Below, in pieces: positions 45,425 to 57,318 of a stretch of 64,000 nucleotides of DNA. The notes under the pieces are model-generated. The model saw only the letters and a program-made list of their open reading frames with translations. It made no database searches and had not been told where the DNA came from. Each line of letters begins with the position of its first letter. Within the stretch, counting starts at the first letter, position 1. The position numbers and the translations under genes were made by a program. This stretch comes from Bullera alba (lineage: Eukaryota; Basidiomycota; Tremellomycetes; Tremellales; Bulleraceae), in the NCBI GenBank assembly GCA_001600095.1, contig BCIX01000004.1, positions 1,554,586 through 1,618,585 on the forward strand. The letters run 5' to 3'.

Positions 45425-46438
45425 TCAATCGTCGTCTTTCCTCCAGGACCTAAAGAATCAGTCACTACTACTGCATCTGACCTACCCTCTCGGACTTTTC
45501 GCGTGGGTCGGAAGGTGGAAGATGGACCAGCCGGTTTCTCAGGTTGAGCTCTGCGCCATCAGGGCTCTGTCTCCTATCGTGACTCACTCTTCCTTCTGTT
45601 CCTCGATCTTGGCGTCACCCTCGACTTCCGGCTCGACGTGGACTTTCATCCTCTCGAGTCTCTCCACCTCGACATCAATACCAGATCCGCCGTCTCGTGG
45701 TGGGGCAAGGGAGAGCGCATCTTCTTCCTCGTACTCCTCCGGGTAGAGCCTGAAGCTCTGCTTGCCTCCGGGTGGATCGACAACCTTGCGCGTGGTCCTC
45801 GGTACCGTCGATTTGGATGGGTGGACAGGCGAGTCGTGCGAAGGGTCGGCAATCTCAGCCTAGGCTCGTCAGCCAGATCCTTATGAGACCGGTCACAGCT
45901 TTGCTCACCTCAACGAGATCGGCAACAGCAGCGTCGGTGGCAGCTTGGGAGAAGTGTCCGAAGGTGGCGTATTCTAACAAAGTTAGCGGACATGTGCGGG
46001 GGTTGAAGGTGATGTAGCTTACTGGGCAGTTTCTGGATCTCAGTGAAGTTGGTGTTCACAGTCAGATCACAGGATCTAGGATAGTCAGCATACTGTACGA
46101 TACGTTGGACTTACTTCAGGAATTCCAACAGAGATCGCTTGGAGAAGACGATTTTATCACTACAGCATCAGTGCATGCTCCTAACCTCAACACCCACTTG
46201 TCCCAATTGAGCATGCCTATGTCAGTCAGCGCTTGCCTTCCTGAGGTCGTATGAGCTCACCAATAGTTCCGGCCCTAAACTCGTCAGTACTCGATCCTAT
46301 ACGGTATTGAATCACTCACCATGTCTTGGGCTCGTCCATCTGGAACGGATGGATGGGTTCGAAAGTGGACGGACCGCTAATCCTTCAGCTATGACTCTTC
46401 CACCCGGTCACTCACTCAATCTTGTGTGCTTCTGTCAT
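45425..46438 (-). CDS. conserved-looking protein of unknown function with PPGGKQSF motif
   Basis: First exon 46438-46416; large exon 45859-45588; last exon 45449-45425; four to five small exons between them, all phase-compatible, giving about 190 aa. I do not recognise the family. The N-terminal part (GPSTFEPIHPFQMDEP, TIGMLNWDNDKIVFSKRSLLEF) looks structured; KYATFGHFSQAATDAAVADLVE follows. The C-terminal half is acidic and disordered, with TRKVVDPPGGKQSFRLYPEEY. The PPGGKxSF piece recalls short PGG motifs of SPIRAL1/HN1-type microtubule proteins, but this is only a resemblance. Ends ESWRKDDD. Confidence 0.7.
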
Positions 46439-46873
46439 TTTGGCTGGATGGTGGTGCGTGAGTATCGAGTTCTTGTTAAGCTCTTGCTGTTAGTATGCAA
46501 AACAAACCGAGTAGGACGAGCGACTAAGACCGCTCTGTTTTGACGTCACTCAACGCTAAACCTACCAGCGGAAGCAAAACAGGCCACAACCGTGAGAAAG
46601 CAGTGTCGCATCCCGCTGTCCAGGACTCTGGTTGGCCGGTTCTGACTTCTGGCCGCCTGCGTTTTCCAGAACTTTCGACAGTCTCGGTCCACCCGGCTCC
46701 CTCGCTTCGACGACTCGCACTCACTCCTGGCATATCTGTTCAAAATTTCTCAGTGACGGGAGAGCGATTCTTCTCTTTGAACACCGATCATGGCTTTGTA
46801 ACGCCCGCCGACATGCACCCGGCCACATCGCATGATCTGCTCCGACAGAGAAGTCGAGGTCTTGTCAACCTAG

Positions 46874-47358
46874 CCAATTCGACAATGGTATCCCATCCTC
46901 TGCGTCTTCAGTCATTTACCATCGGCGGTAAAGCAATGCGATATAGCCAACCATCACATCCTGATCCTGAAGATCTTGGTGTCTTCCCCAGCCGAAGTGG
47001 ATATCGGTCCTCACCCTGTATACATCGCACACTCGGACCAGCGACCTGCCCCGACGAACGAAGCACGCTACTTCCACAGGGCGGCCGCCCGCAAGGAGCA
47101 CGTCCCACTCACCCGTCCAATCACAATCACCGTGGTCGCTCCGATTTCCGCGGTCATTTCAAACAGCGAAGCTATCGTGACAGGCCGTCAGTACGGAGTA
47201 AGTGGCTATAGCAAGCGCGTGAGGTCTGTTGACCTTTACAGGCTGGCGGACAAAACGACTGGTGGGCAGTACAGTCCTCATACGTGAATCCGTGTCGTCC
47301 CGAGAGGCTTCAGGAATATACGTCATCACTGCATCTGAATGGCTCCGGCCTGAAATGA
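46874..47358 (+). CDS. hypothetical protein, 5' end unresolved
   Basis: Two exons fit together: 46874-47197 (324 nt, TAG acceptor, GTAAGT donor) and 47242-47358 (117 nt), both in phase 0, encoding 146 residues (PIRQWYPILCVFSHLPSAV ... ITITVVAPISAVISN ... AGGQNDWWAVQSSYV). Composition is protein-like across the junction, which supports coding. An upstream exon ending near 46797 (SLNTDHGF, GTAACG donor) is possible, but no ATG was found for it. No family recognised. Confidence 0.45.
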
Positions 47359-47685
47359 GCGATAAGACGCTTCGTATGCGTTGCTGATTGGTGGAGACTC
47401 ATCTTCAATTTCGGCCATTCGACCGAACAGCTCTTGGAGCTGCTCATGATCCAGCCGATTAAAGCTGTCGGGCTTCATGGGTTCATGGTGGATATGGGTA
47501 TGCACAGAAGTAGAGCAAGGCAATAGGTGGAAAGATGTGGAGAGAAGTTGGGCAAGTTGGAGAAGTGGGATGGAGAAACTGGACCACCGAGCCGCCAGCC
47601 CGACCTTAAGTACCCGAAAACTCGGACTCGACCTCCTCAGCCTGCGATAAGGCAATCTCGCCACGGTCTTCCTCAGGCGAGATGC

Positions 47686-48363
47686 ATGGACACCACTTCG
47701 GACGCTATTCAGCAACTCGACGAGCTCCTGCGACTCAACTCGGTTCCGTATTCCAACTTCTTCGCCGGACGCCACTATCACCTGGAGACGGTCAATATTC
47801 GTATGAATCTTAAACCCTACGGATTGGGATTATGTGTGGGCGGGTCTGAACCTGGCGGCCGCCAACGCTGATGCCGCCGTCGATCCGGTAAGTTCAGGGA
47901 AGTTGATCGTTATTGAGCGTGACACCGCTGACGTGCAATGATAGTCCGACCTGTTGTCATCTATCCCTACTACCGACTCCACTTATCCCCAGTTTATCGA
48001 TCTTTCCGGGTATCCGGACACCGAGTCCGACATGACCGATTATTCTGATTTGACCGCCCTCTTTGATCAGGCTGGTAGCTTTTATGCCCCATCTACTCCG
48101 TCGACGGTGTCGGACCAACCACAACTATTTTCCGCTGGTTCCTACGCTGCTTCTGTCGCCCCGTCCGAGGACTCGCAGGCCACTGTGGTACCCGATGAGC
48201 GCGTTGGCAACCGAAAGGTACGTTGTGAACGTTGTGTCGAGATAGGCTTGTACTGACACCAGTGTAGACCGATTGGCGAAAACAGAAAGCCGATCGTATC
48301 GTCAAGCTCGGCAGGTCCGCTGCCCCCATGTGCGATCCCGGCTGGGCCCGACCCGTCGGCTAG
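47686..48363 (+). pseudogene. hypothetical gene with an apparent 1-nt frameshift
   Basis: ATG at 47686 opens MDTTSDAIQQLDELLRLN ... MNLKPYGL. Coding character then continues one frame over (DYVWAGLNLAAANADAAVDP) up to a strong GTAAGT donor at about 47891. The switch lies in GGATTGGGATTAT at 47821-47833, as if one G were extra. Exon 47944-48219 (SDLLSSIPTTDSTYPQF ... DERVGNRK) is acidic and Ser/Thr-rich. The last exon from about 48268 ends at TAG 48363. Function unknown. It may be a pseudogene, an assembly error, or have an intron I could not place. Confidence 0.45.
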
Positions 48364-49399
48364 AAGTAGTTGCTGTCTTGATCAACACCCATTTCCTCCC
48401 TTCGTGGGCAATTCCAAGGCCGCCAAAACTCTCGGCCCGCCACCCCCTCGAAGAGCTTCAGTCAGCCCTGGTCGAAGAGAGTCGGCCGATCTGCAGTGAG
48501 TCTAGTGTCCGACAATGAAAGTTGTTCTTGACTCCCTTGCTGATGACATCCGTAGGGAAGAGGATAGCGAGGTTCAGCCAAGCCGCGGAAGCGATGGACT
48601 CTTCATACTCCGGGGAACGGGTTTCCTGCCGCGTCAGGTTTTTCAAACACCCCCAACGCCATGGACCGTTGTCGAATCACGTGAAATGGCGTATTGGGGG
48701 ACGTATGGGGCTGTGATATGTTGGCCGTGGAGGGCTATACCTGCCAGTAGAAGTGACAGACCAACATCCAGTAATCTTTTGCATCGCTACCGCAACCAGT
48801 CACCAGTTCATTTGTTTCGCTATTTCAATATCGGCCTTCAATAACCCAAAAAGAAACCCAACCCGACAAAGCCCGAATCAGAGCGACCACCAACCAATCC
48901 GCAGGGCGGCACTCCCTAGTAGAATCGCCCGAGTTGAGCCAAGGCCCTAGCGGCGGTGATTCGATTGGCCAGAGCACCGATGGAGGCCTTCAGCTGCTCA
49001 GTGGTTAAGCAACGGGGAGCAGGGAGTCCGCGATGGAGATTCCAGCCATGGTGTCAACAGCCCAGGACGCGCGGAAGACATATGGAACCTCCGATTGCAA
49101 CAGCCTCTTACCTGACCTGTGGTCCAGATCCGGGTTCATAGCGCTAGCGAGTATGCCATGTCCGTTGGAGAGGGATCGTCTCGGCCTACACGGCGGACAG
49201 GGCAGACTCGCTAGCAATATGGACGCGGACCTTGATCACAGGTCACGGATGGGATGGTCGTAGTCAAGCGTCATGCACTTGTCTGTAATGCAGACTGTTG
49301 GGCATACATGATGCGACAAGTTTTGACGTGTTTGTACAACGTGCACAAAAGCTACAAGCTACAAGCTCTCCACTTCACTGAACTACACTGCAGACTCCC
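48364..49399. other. intergenic, 1 kb
   Basis: 3' region of the GTPBP1-like gene and 3' region of the preceding hypothetical gene. A stretch near 48380-48600 could be an alternative 3' exon pair of the preceding gene (see findings). No tRNA despite a GCTCAGTGGTTAAGC sequence near 48996. Confidence 0.4.
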
Positions 49400-51691
49400 T
49401 CAAGCCAAGATCTTCGTGACGACTCCTAACACCTTTGTCTTTGCCTCTCTCAACAGGATCAACTGACCCTCCTTCAGGAACTCGGTATGATTGATGAACT
49501 CAAAAGTCACTTTCGAGCGATCTCCCGTGCGTATCAGCCCCGACGGATGGTCCAGGGAGAGTATCTTGACCGTTTGCTAATAGATCAGCACAGTCACACT
49601 AGCACAACGCACCCGTATTGCTCCACAATGCATCATCGCTTGGTACTTCGGTTGTATCGTGCTGGCGTGGTGTAACACCATAACCATACCCTCAAACCTC
49701 CTCACAGCTGAGCAGTGGTTCGTTAGCCGTATTCAGCGGTTGAGAGATCGTGCCTACCTTTTGGCGGAGTCTCAGTCTTGCCGATCAACACCATGCCTTT
49801 TCGCACTTGCGTACGACGTATTCTCTTCAGCGCGAACCTTGAGATCAGCTACATGTCAGATAATGCAGACTTACGAGACGCTTTGCCCGGCCTCGCCACT
49901 GTTCACAGAGGCTCTCTTCCTCTGTATCGTCTTGACAGCGGTGGGAATGAACTGGCCTACAGAGTCCGGACCCAGTAACACGGCATCGTTGGCTGCAAGG
50001 TCAGTCAGCTGTGACACGATCAGGCGATATTAAGCTAGACACACCGTGTATCTGACCAGCCGTGATGACACCGCTCTGCTTAATGTGAGCTCGAGCCCGT
50101 CGACTCATAGACACTACTCACGACGACGGTGCCGACGAACGGAACTGAGAATACGTCGCTGATTGAATACTCGAACGGTGCGTCGACGATGTACTTGTCG
50201 TCCGACTGGGATGAGGGCAGGCAATTGAGAAAGGTCCGCAGCATGGGAAGATTGTGTCCAGTGACATTAGACACCATGAATATGGGGCATAATCTGGCAT
50301 CAGCGCGGCTCTACAACCAGCGCTCACCTGGCATTGTTCGGACCGATCGGATGACCCAGGTACCTCGCACAGTCTACTGCTTGTTGCGCCGTGTCCACGA
50401 AGACGGGCACCCGCCTACATCCGGGCGACTTGAGTACTTTGACCAGAGTGCTGACCGTCTGTTCGAGGATCTTCGGAGGTGTCATGTCGATCTGATGTCA
50501 GCGGTGTTCGCCTCGAGCGCCCACCTTTGTCACACAGACTGCTATAGGCACATTGAGAGCAAGGGCGACTCCGAGATGTTCCTGGTCGTAAGCCATATCC
50601 CGCAAGGTTGGCTCACCTTGGACATTCCGATCAACCCTGCATTCCCGCCAACCATCAACATGACATAGTCTGGTGCACATCCGCTGAGACCGTATAGTGT
50701 CGTCTTGAAGTATCTGACATCAGCTCTGGTACCTATACTAGACTCACCTCTCATGCCCTGCTAGGTCGATAAAGCTGACGACCTTGGCTGCTCTCTTGCA
50801 AATCTCCTCCCAGCCTAGCTTCTCCCTCTTTGCAGCGGCAAGAGGGTGTCCGTGGCCATCCGTATTGTCTGCCGAATGCGACGTAGGTATCACAGGCTGT
50901 CCCTGCGGAGAGAAGCCCAAGATTTCACCACCGACAGAGCTAGTTCGTCCAGTCTCGATCTCGTGAGGATGCCTAAACAGCGCCACTCGTGCCTACGGAT
51001 GATCAGGGATAATAGGGATCGGGGGACTTACCTTTCCCCTGCCATCGTCCAGACCTCCTCTTGTCAAAACTCCTAACGTTGTGCTCTTCCCGGCGTCCAC
51101 GTTCCCCACTACTGCCACTCGCACCTCCATGATCTCCTCCACTCCTCTTGGGGTCAATCTGATCATCCAGGAGCCATACGTCCCATCGATCTTGTACATC
51201 TCGGTGAGCTCCGCTCTGAGTTCTACACAGACTCCCCTTAGCCTGTCTATAGCAGCGTCGAGCTCGACAGCGGTGAGTGCCTTTCCGGAAGCACCGATGC
51301 TCAATGTAGAGGTGGAGGGTTCATTCAGGAGGTGGATCGGAGGGGGATGTGCTCCCAGTGTTATGAGCTGCTCTCCGTGGGATTTGAGCAGTGCCGAGGC
51401 TAGTCTCGATCTGAGCTCGTCTGTGTCTCCGGTGCCGACAATCAAGTCCTACATATCGTCAGACCAGGTGCTTTGAGACCCGTGACTCACCTCTAAAGGC
51501 ACAATCTCCTCTTCTTCAGCAGTATGCTCCTCCTGTACAGTCTCCTTGATCGTGACCTTGGAGGGGAGCTTTCCATGGTGCCTTGCTAGCTCAGCGGCAG
51601 CGTGAGCCTCTTTCGCCACCTGGATTGCCTGCTTGTGCTTGTCGTGGGAGATCTGCTCGATCTCTGCTTGGAACGACTTGAGAGTGGTCAT
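49400..51691 (-). CDS. GTPBP1/GTPBP2-like translational GTPase
   Basis: Multi-exon; start 51691, stop 49400. EF-Tu-superfamily GTPase implicated in mRNA surveillance and ribosome quality control in animals. The N-terminal part is helical ([15 protein letters not shown]). G1 reads [17 protein letters not shown], switch [21 protein letters not shown]3 [10 protein letters not shown]4 VTKIDMTP. Domain 2 includes GTVVSGVITAG and [10 protein letters not shown], and domain 3 ends [20 protein letters not shown]. Splices checked by phase include [13 protein letters not shown] (AAG acceptor) and [16 protein letters not shown]. Upstream open sequence to 51938 lacks an ATG and is treated as leader. Confidence 0.92.
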
Positions 51692-52068
51692 CCTGGCTGA
51701 TGTTGTCGCGGTCGATCTCCAAAGTTTCCAAAGACTTCAAGCGTAGTTCAAGTTCCTGATTCCTCCAGTGCGTTGATATCTTAGCAGCAGTAGCAGCTGG
51801 TATGTCTGTAGTATCCACTCGAGTCGTCGGTATCGAGTCGTGCAGGCAGCGCTGTAGGGAGATCGGGTCGGGTAACGTATCCAACCACGTGTCGGGTGGC
51901 AAAAACAACAAATAATTTGATTCCGAGTCAACCTCCACCTCAATTTACGCTGGCAAGAGCATCATCCACTTCGTCCACTGAAGGGTGACTGATCCAAGAC
52001 CAATCCAAGACTGATCCGGTGTTGTCATCACAACCCGCCTCGAGAGTGATCACAAGAGTCAGAGCAGC
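51692..52068. promoter_or_regulatory. divergent promoter GTPBP1-like / GPN3
   Basis: 377 bp between start codons of two GTPase genes. The side next to the GTPBP1-like gene is open and could be part of its leader. No known box assigned. Confidence 0.4.
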
Positions 52069-53039
52069 ATGAGATACGCAGTGCTGGTCACTGGACCCGC
52101 TGGAGCCGGCAAATCAACCTTTTGCGCCTCTTTGATCACCCATGCTCAGACACTAGGAAGGACAGTTCACCTGTTCAACCTCGACCCCGCGGCGGAGAAG
52201 TTCGAATATGAACCTAGTGTGGATATCAAAGATCTGATCAATCTAGAGGATGTCATGGAGGAATTGGAATTCGGACCGAATGGCGGACTGATATACTGCT
52301 TCGAGTAAGTCGACTGGCAGAGGATGTCGCTGAAGGTAGATACCTCCTGAACAACCTCGACTGGCTGGACGACGAGCTGAATTCCTACGAAGACGACTAC
52401 CTCATCATCGACTGTCCCGGTCAGATAGAGCTCTACACCCACGTACCGCTCTTACCTCGGCTAGCAAACTACCTCTCGACCAACCTCAACTTTAGAGTCT
52501 CGGCAACATACCTCATAGACAGCCAGTTTATGCAGGACAAGTCAAAGTTCTTTGCAGGAGTCATGAGCGCTATGAGTTGCATGCTCAGTTTGGGAATCAG
52601 CATGATTTGCGTCATGAGCAAGATGGATCTCGTCAAGGACAAGAAAGGCCGGCTAAAGCGGGAAGTGGGAAGGTGCGTTGAAATGCCAGATCGTCGTACT
52701 GATCCATGTAGATATTTGGATCCAGATCCGGAGCTACTGCTGGAAGACGTCAATTCGACCACGAATCCAAAATTTCATGCGTTGAACAAAGCCGTCGTGG
52801 GACTGGTGAGTCAACTCCATTCTCACCCACGCTGACCTGTAGATCGAGGACCAAAACCTCGTCTCGTTCCTACCCCTGGATGTCACGGACGAAGACTCGG
52901 TAAACACGATATTGAGTCATATCGACAACATGATGCAGTATGGAGAGGATGAAGAGCCAAAAGTGCCCAAAGACATGGACGATGGTGAGTCACTCGAACT
53001 GAGCTCAGCTGACCCTCAGGCGACTTTGACGCAGATTAA
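52069..53039 (+). CDS. GPN3: GPN-loop GTPase 3
   Basis: Exons 52069-52304, 52340-52672, 52712-52805, 52843-52984, 53020-53039; 825 nt, 274 aa (yeast Gpn3 is 272). Required with Gpn1/Npa3 for assembly and nuclear import of RNA polymerase II. P-loop [11 protein letters not shown], the diagnostic GPN loop in [32 protein letters not shown] (G3), and MSKMDLVK (G4). The final exon is only 20 nt. Tail acidic. Confidence 0.97.
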
Positions 53040-53179
53040 CCAATACATTTGTAACGGCGAAACATACACACTTGCCGGCTTTGGTACAATTACTCGTAAC
53101 GATGATATGATAGAGATGCCCTACGCGCCAAAGCAGATCGCACTACTTTCACTGATATCCACAAATCCAGCAACAACCC

Positions 53180-54913
53180 TCACACCTTCTGCTTTGCTAA
53201 CAACCTCTCCGTTCTATATCGCTCGTAAAACACCTCTCTGGTACTCGTCCTCAAGGCCTTGGTGTGGGTATCGAGAATAGCCTCTCGAAGGAGCTGAAAG
53301 TCGGTGTGGTCTGGATCCAAGACGTTGGCATCGCCCCAAGCGAATCTTCGGAGGTATGAGCCTGGCGCACGGCAAGGGAGTTCCGGGTTGAACATGGCGA
53401 AAGGGAGTCGAGCGAGTGAGGTAGCAGTGGACGCGGGTGTTGGTGGTCGATTGTCAGGCTGCCCAGGTTCTGGCGAGAACGTCCCATCTGACGGCGTGGG
53501 AGTCTATGGTAAGCAAAGTTGGCGATCATTACTCACCTTGACATGCTCGGCCTCCTCCTCGTCTTCGTGGGCAAAGATGCCAAACCCGCCATCATTCGGA
53601 AACGCCTTTGCAAGGTCCCTCTTGACAGCAGACCGTACGGTATCCAGCTCAGACACGGTGAGTCCATCGGTTCGAGTCAGGACTGGCAGTACGTTAGATC
53701 GGAGCGAGAGTTGTCGTAGCTGAACATTGTGAGTGATCGCCCATGTCATATAGGACTCACCACTGCGATTTCAGATTCTGCCAACTTGGCTTCCGAGCTC
53801 CCACTGCTCTCTCCCTCCTCGACCGCCTCGTCGAACACACCGACGGCAGACCAGTCCGCTGTGACCTCCACTGGTTGCTGCAAAACCGACCTCGCGTCGA
53901 TCAAGTAAATGACCAAATGGATCAAATCGTCCTCTCCCCTGGTCGTCCGCCTGACTATCCTACTCTCCTCTCTCATCACATCTGCAAATCTCTCCTCGAG
54001 CAGCCTCAGCAATCCCGTCACGCCCCTCTCGCGCTCTTTCTCCTGGACCGCATCGGTGCCCATTGCTAGACCAGGGGTGTCGATCACTCGCAACAGAGTC
54101 CGCTCATAGTCGTCCAGGGAAACGGTCACCAGGCGGGAAGTGAGCTTTGTCGTGGGGCTGATTCTGGTGTGAGATGGCGTCTTGATGGGATGTAGCAGTG
54201 GTGGACCCGGGGCAGTAGGTGAAGACGGAGTGTCGAAAGTGGGATCAGCCGGTGAGGCGAGCAAAGTCGATTTTGGCTGGGGTGAAGATGTCGATGGTGT
54301 ACAAGAGTCGATCAAGAAGGACGCAAAGCTATTATAAGCCTCGAGCTATACGCTCCGGAACCTACCTCGTCTTGCCCACAGACTTTCCCCCGACCACTAC
54401 GACATTGAGTCTCCCTGCAACTCTGCTCTTCCTGCCTTTTCGCTCCCACCTCAGACTATTGCTCGTGGCGGTCGTCTGCACACTTGCTCTGTGGCCTGCT
54501 GGAGTCCATTTGGCATGACTCGTCCTAAAGTCATTATCGGGCGATGCCAAGAACGGGTATGTTTGACTCCCCGATATGGTCCTTGGCGTGGGCACCACCT
54601 GCCATGGGGTGAAGGGACGATGGAACTGAACCGGTGAACCGGGTTGATAAACGTTCACTAGGGACACCTTTCGGCCTCGTGTCAGTGCTGGGTTGGCAGG
54701 CGGGGATATGGCTTGAGGAGAGTGACTCGTCGAAGCATTTGGTGAAGAAGGTAGATTGAATGCAAGGGATAAAGGTAGTTCCTCCCATGATTCCGGATCG
54801 AGCAACGGCGTTGTCAGATCAGGTAGAGAGAGCGAGTGTCGAAGTGGCGTCTCTACCTCTTCCGTCCTTGACGATGAGCGAGGTCGTCTCTTGCGCAGAA
54901 AGTGGGAGACCAT
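53180..54913 (-). CDS. divergent septin-like P-loop GTPase
   Basis: Exons 54913-54366, 54328-53761, 53719-53537, 53503-53180; 1623 nt, 540 aa. A disordered Ser/Pro-rich N-terminus of about 165 residues precedes a G domain: G1 VVVGGKSVGKTSFASFL (split by an intron), G3 VIDTPGLAMG, G4-like LTRTDGLT. Near the C-terminus RRFAWGDANVLDPDHTDF and LREAILDTHTKAL ... YERYRTERLLA match the septin unique element (WG, DF, LR, TH, YENYR). Canonical septins are shorter at the N-terminus and have AKAD at G4, so this is outside the Cdc3/10/11/12 core. Likely a cortical or division-site GTPase, by inference. Confidence 0.78.
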
Positions 54914-55261
54914 GGTGATATGCGTATGACGCGAGCCAGAAGCAGAGTTGTAGTCACATGCGAGGGTTACATCTCAACAACACACACACATCAACCCTCG
55001 TCGCCATCCAACCTACGCGCACGCACCCCCCTTCACCTCCTTCACGCACCGACGCGGAAACACATCAGCTGAAACGTCAAAACATGAAACACCAGGGGAA
55101 GCTATGTCGGCCAAGAGACTTGCGCTGCCACCCATTCAAGTCGTCTCCCTACCGATGCATGATATGCTATATACACAACAAAGTCAAAGCCCAAACGCAT
55201 CTATCCTCTCGTACTCTAAGATTGTCCACGCCCACACGGTCACGTGAAGAATACTCCCAGC
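54914..55261. other. intergenic
   Basis: Septin-like gene promoter and GDA1 3' region. Contains a short CA-rich run (ACACACACA near 54980). No gene. Confidence 0.4.
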
Positions 55262-57318
55262 TTAAGCCGTGCACTTGAGCTCTGCCTTCTCCACCAAGGC
55301 CAATCCCGCTCCGAGGGCCCAGCCCAGCTCGACACCTCGCAATTTCTTCTCCACGATCAACTCTCGATCAGGTCCAAGCTCGTATCCGAGTCCGAGTAGG
55401 GCGTTCATGAATGTCAAGTCGAGGCAGTACTCTGGTCGTCCCTTGAGTTCAGCCATGGCCTCGACGTTTGAGCCCCATCGCTCTTCCCAAGCTTCCGGAC
55501 CCGCACACACGTCCTGCGCGAGGTGGGTCAAGGAAGCAATGGTGAGCTCAGAGGTGGTTCCGGGGAGCAGTGGCTTGATTCGGTCGGTAAAGTAGGACAG
55601 GGCGAGGAGCTGGCCTCGGGGGAAGGTGTCGAGGAGAGAGGGTTGGTAGACACCGTTGAAGGAACATGGTTTGACCTCGCAGATACTGCCAAAGTCAGCA
55701 TTGATCCCAACCGGCAGGCACTCACGCATCCTTTGCCATGACCAACTGGACGACCCTGTTGCAAGCCTCGAAACCTCCAGTGACACCGTGCATCGTGACG
55801 TTGACCGACTTTCTTCCGGGAGGGTCGAGCTCGACCAGTCGAGTGGTACCTCGCGAGAGACAAGGGTTTGGCACTTGCTTCTCCTCACTGAGCTCCTCCC
55901 AGTCAATGTTGGATCCCTGGCCAAAGCTCCAAGTGAAGCCGATCAAGTTGTGCACGCTGCGTCTCGCTCGCATCAGTCCGTAGCCGAGATAGGAGTGTTG
56001 GTAGAGGGTAAAGTCTTTGCCGCCAAAGGTGAGCTGGTACTTGTGTTCTCCCTCGGCAAGTGCTTGGTCCGAGTCGGCTGGGAACCGAGGTTCAAAGACA
56101 ATCTGAGTCGAAGCACCTCCGAGGTCCATCACAGCAAGCGTGTCTTCGGATTGAGCACCCTCTCCGATCTTGTTTGCGAGGTAGTTGGCGGTGATCCAAG
56201 CGTAGACTCCCTCGTCCTTGCCATCCATAATCTCCACGGCCTTCTCGTTGGGCACTACAAAGTCCCAGTTGCTCTCGAGCCTGTTCCGGACTTCGTCGAG
56301 GATGGCCTCGGATTCAGAAGAACCAAGAAGTCTGAGTCCAGCGGTCGCTTTGACCTCGACTGGGGTGCATTTTCGGAGCGACTCGGGAACGACTCGGTAA
56401 GCCTCTTTGAGCAGTGGGTCGAGAGAGGCGGCAGCGGCGGTAGGGTCACGGGCATAGGCCGAAAGTCCAGGTTGAACAGCCATAAAGGTCTCGTACTCGA
56501 GCTGAGGGGATGGACCACAGTTTTGGAACTTGTAAACGTGGATTCTCGATCCTGTCGATCCGGCGTCGATAGTCAAAGCGTACTGGACCAGTGGCTTGTT
56601 GTCGTCGTGAGGTCGGTCGCAGACGGTCGTGCTGGCAGCGTCTGGGTCGGTCTCAAAGCTCGCAGTAGACTTTTCGGGTTCAGAAATTTCGGTGAAATCG
56701 CCATCGGCCTCTACAGCACCTTTGGCTTCGTCTGACGCTGGATCGTGGGGGTTTCCGACTGGACCGGGGAACTCGTCGTCGTTGTTGCTAGAGTGATGTC
56801 CCACGGGCAGGATGTGCATTTCCTCGTCCTCGCCCACAGCGGCGCCTTCAGGTCGGAATGGGGGTGATGTGTAATCGGTCTCGTCCATACCGGCATCGTC
56901 TGTTGATGGGGTGTAGGTGTCTACATCGTCAGCCACTGTCGACTTGGCTTGACTCACTTTCCAGCTCCCATCCTGCATCGTACTCCTTTGGCGAGCCAGT
57001 GTACGACCAGCCAAGTCCGAATAGGATCAAGGTGAAAGTTCCCACCATGGCCCATTTCTTCCACGAGATAGCGCCTTGGGCCCGCTTGCGCTGAGCACCC
57101 GTGCTCGTTGGCAGAGGAGAGTATTTCCTAGTCGAGAACATCTTGGTATGTGATCGATGAGGTGTTCCGACAGGTGACTTGCTCTGAGATGAAGAAAGAC
57201 GTCGAGGTCGTCTCTTCAAGTTGTGATGGACCGAGGGGTAGTCGACAGAACTCTCTGACCGTCTTTTGACTGTTTCCTGCTTTGAGAGGACCGAGTTTGA
57301 GCCGAGTTGTCCAGTCAT
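55262..57318 (-). CDS. GDA1: Golgi guanosine diphosphatase (GDA1/CD39 apyrase)
   Basis: Exons 57318-56958, 56920-55726, 55685-55262; 1980 nt, 659 aa. Type II membrane protein: basic cytosolic tail, one anchor at about residues 88-106 (WAMVGTFTLILFGLGW), then a lumenal apyrase domain. Apyrase conserved regions: ALTIDAGSTGSRIHVYKF, VKATAGLRLLG, GKDEGVYAWITANYL, AVMDLGGASTQIVFEP and a late GVYQPS/GFEACNR Cys region. It hydrolyses GDP to GMP so that GDP-mannose can enter the Golgi for mannosylation. The stem of about 90 residues between anchor and domain is acidic and His/Asp-rich, longer than in yeast. Confidence 0.95.

Noticed and set aside
47326..47478. 50-aa ORF on the minus strand with natural composition (MKPDSFNRLDHEQ...)
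   Set aside because: Overlaps the 3' exon of the plus-strand hypothetical gene; no support to prefer it, though a small protein cannot be excluded.
48940..49020. tRNA-like GCTCAGTGGTTAAGC
   Set aside because: No matching B box (GGTTCRANNCC) downstream and no cloverleaf by eye.
51738..51938. N-terminal extension of the GTPBP1-like protein
   Set aside because: Open and protein-like but without an ATG; joining it needs a weak 47-nt intron. Left as leader.
55656..56735. 359-codon open frame on the plus strand
   Set aside because: Exact antisense of the GDA1 apyrase domain; no family motif, no splice logic. A shadow of codon bias.
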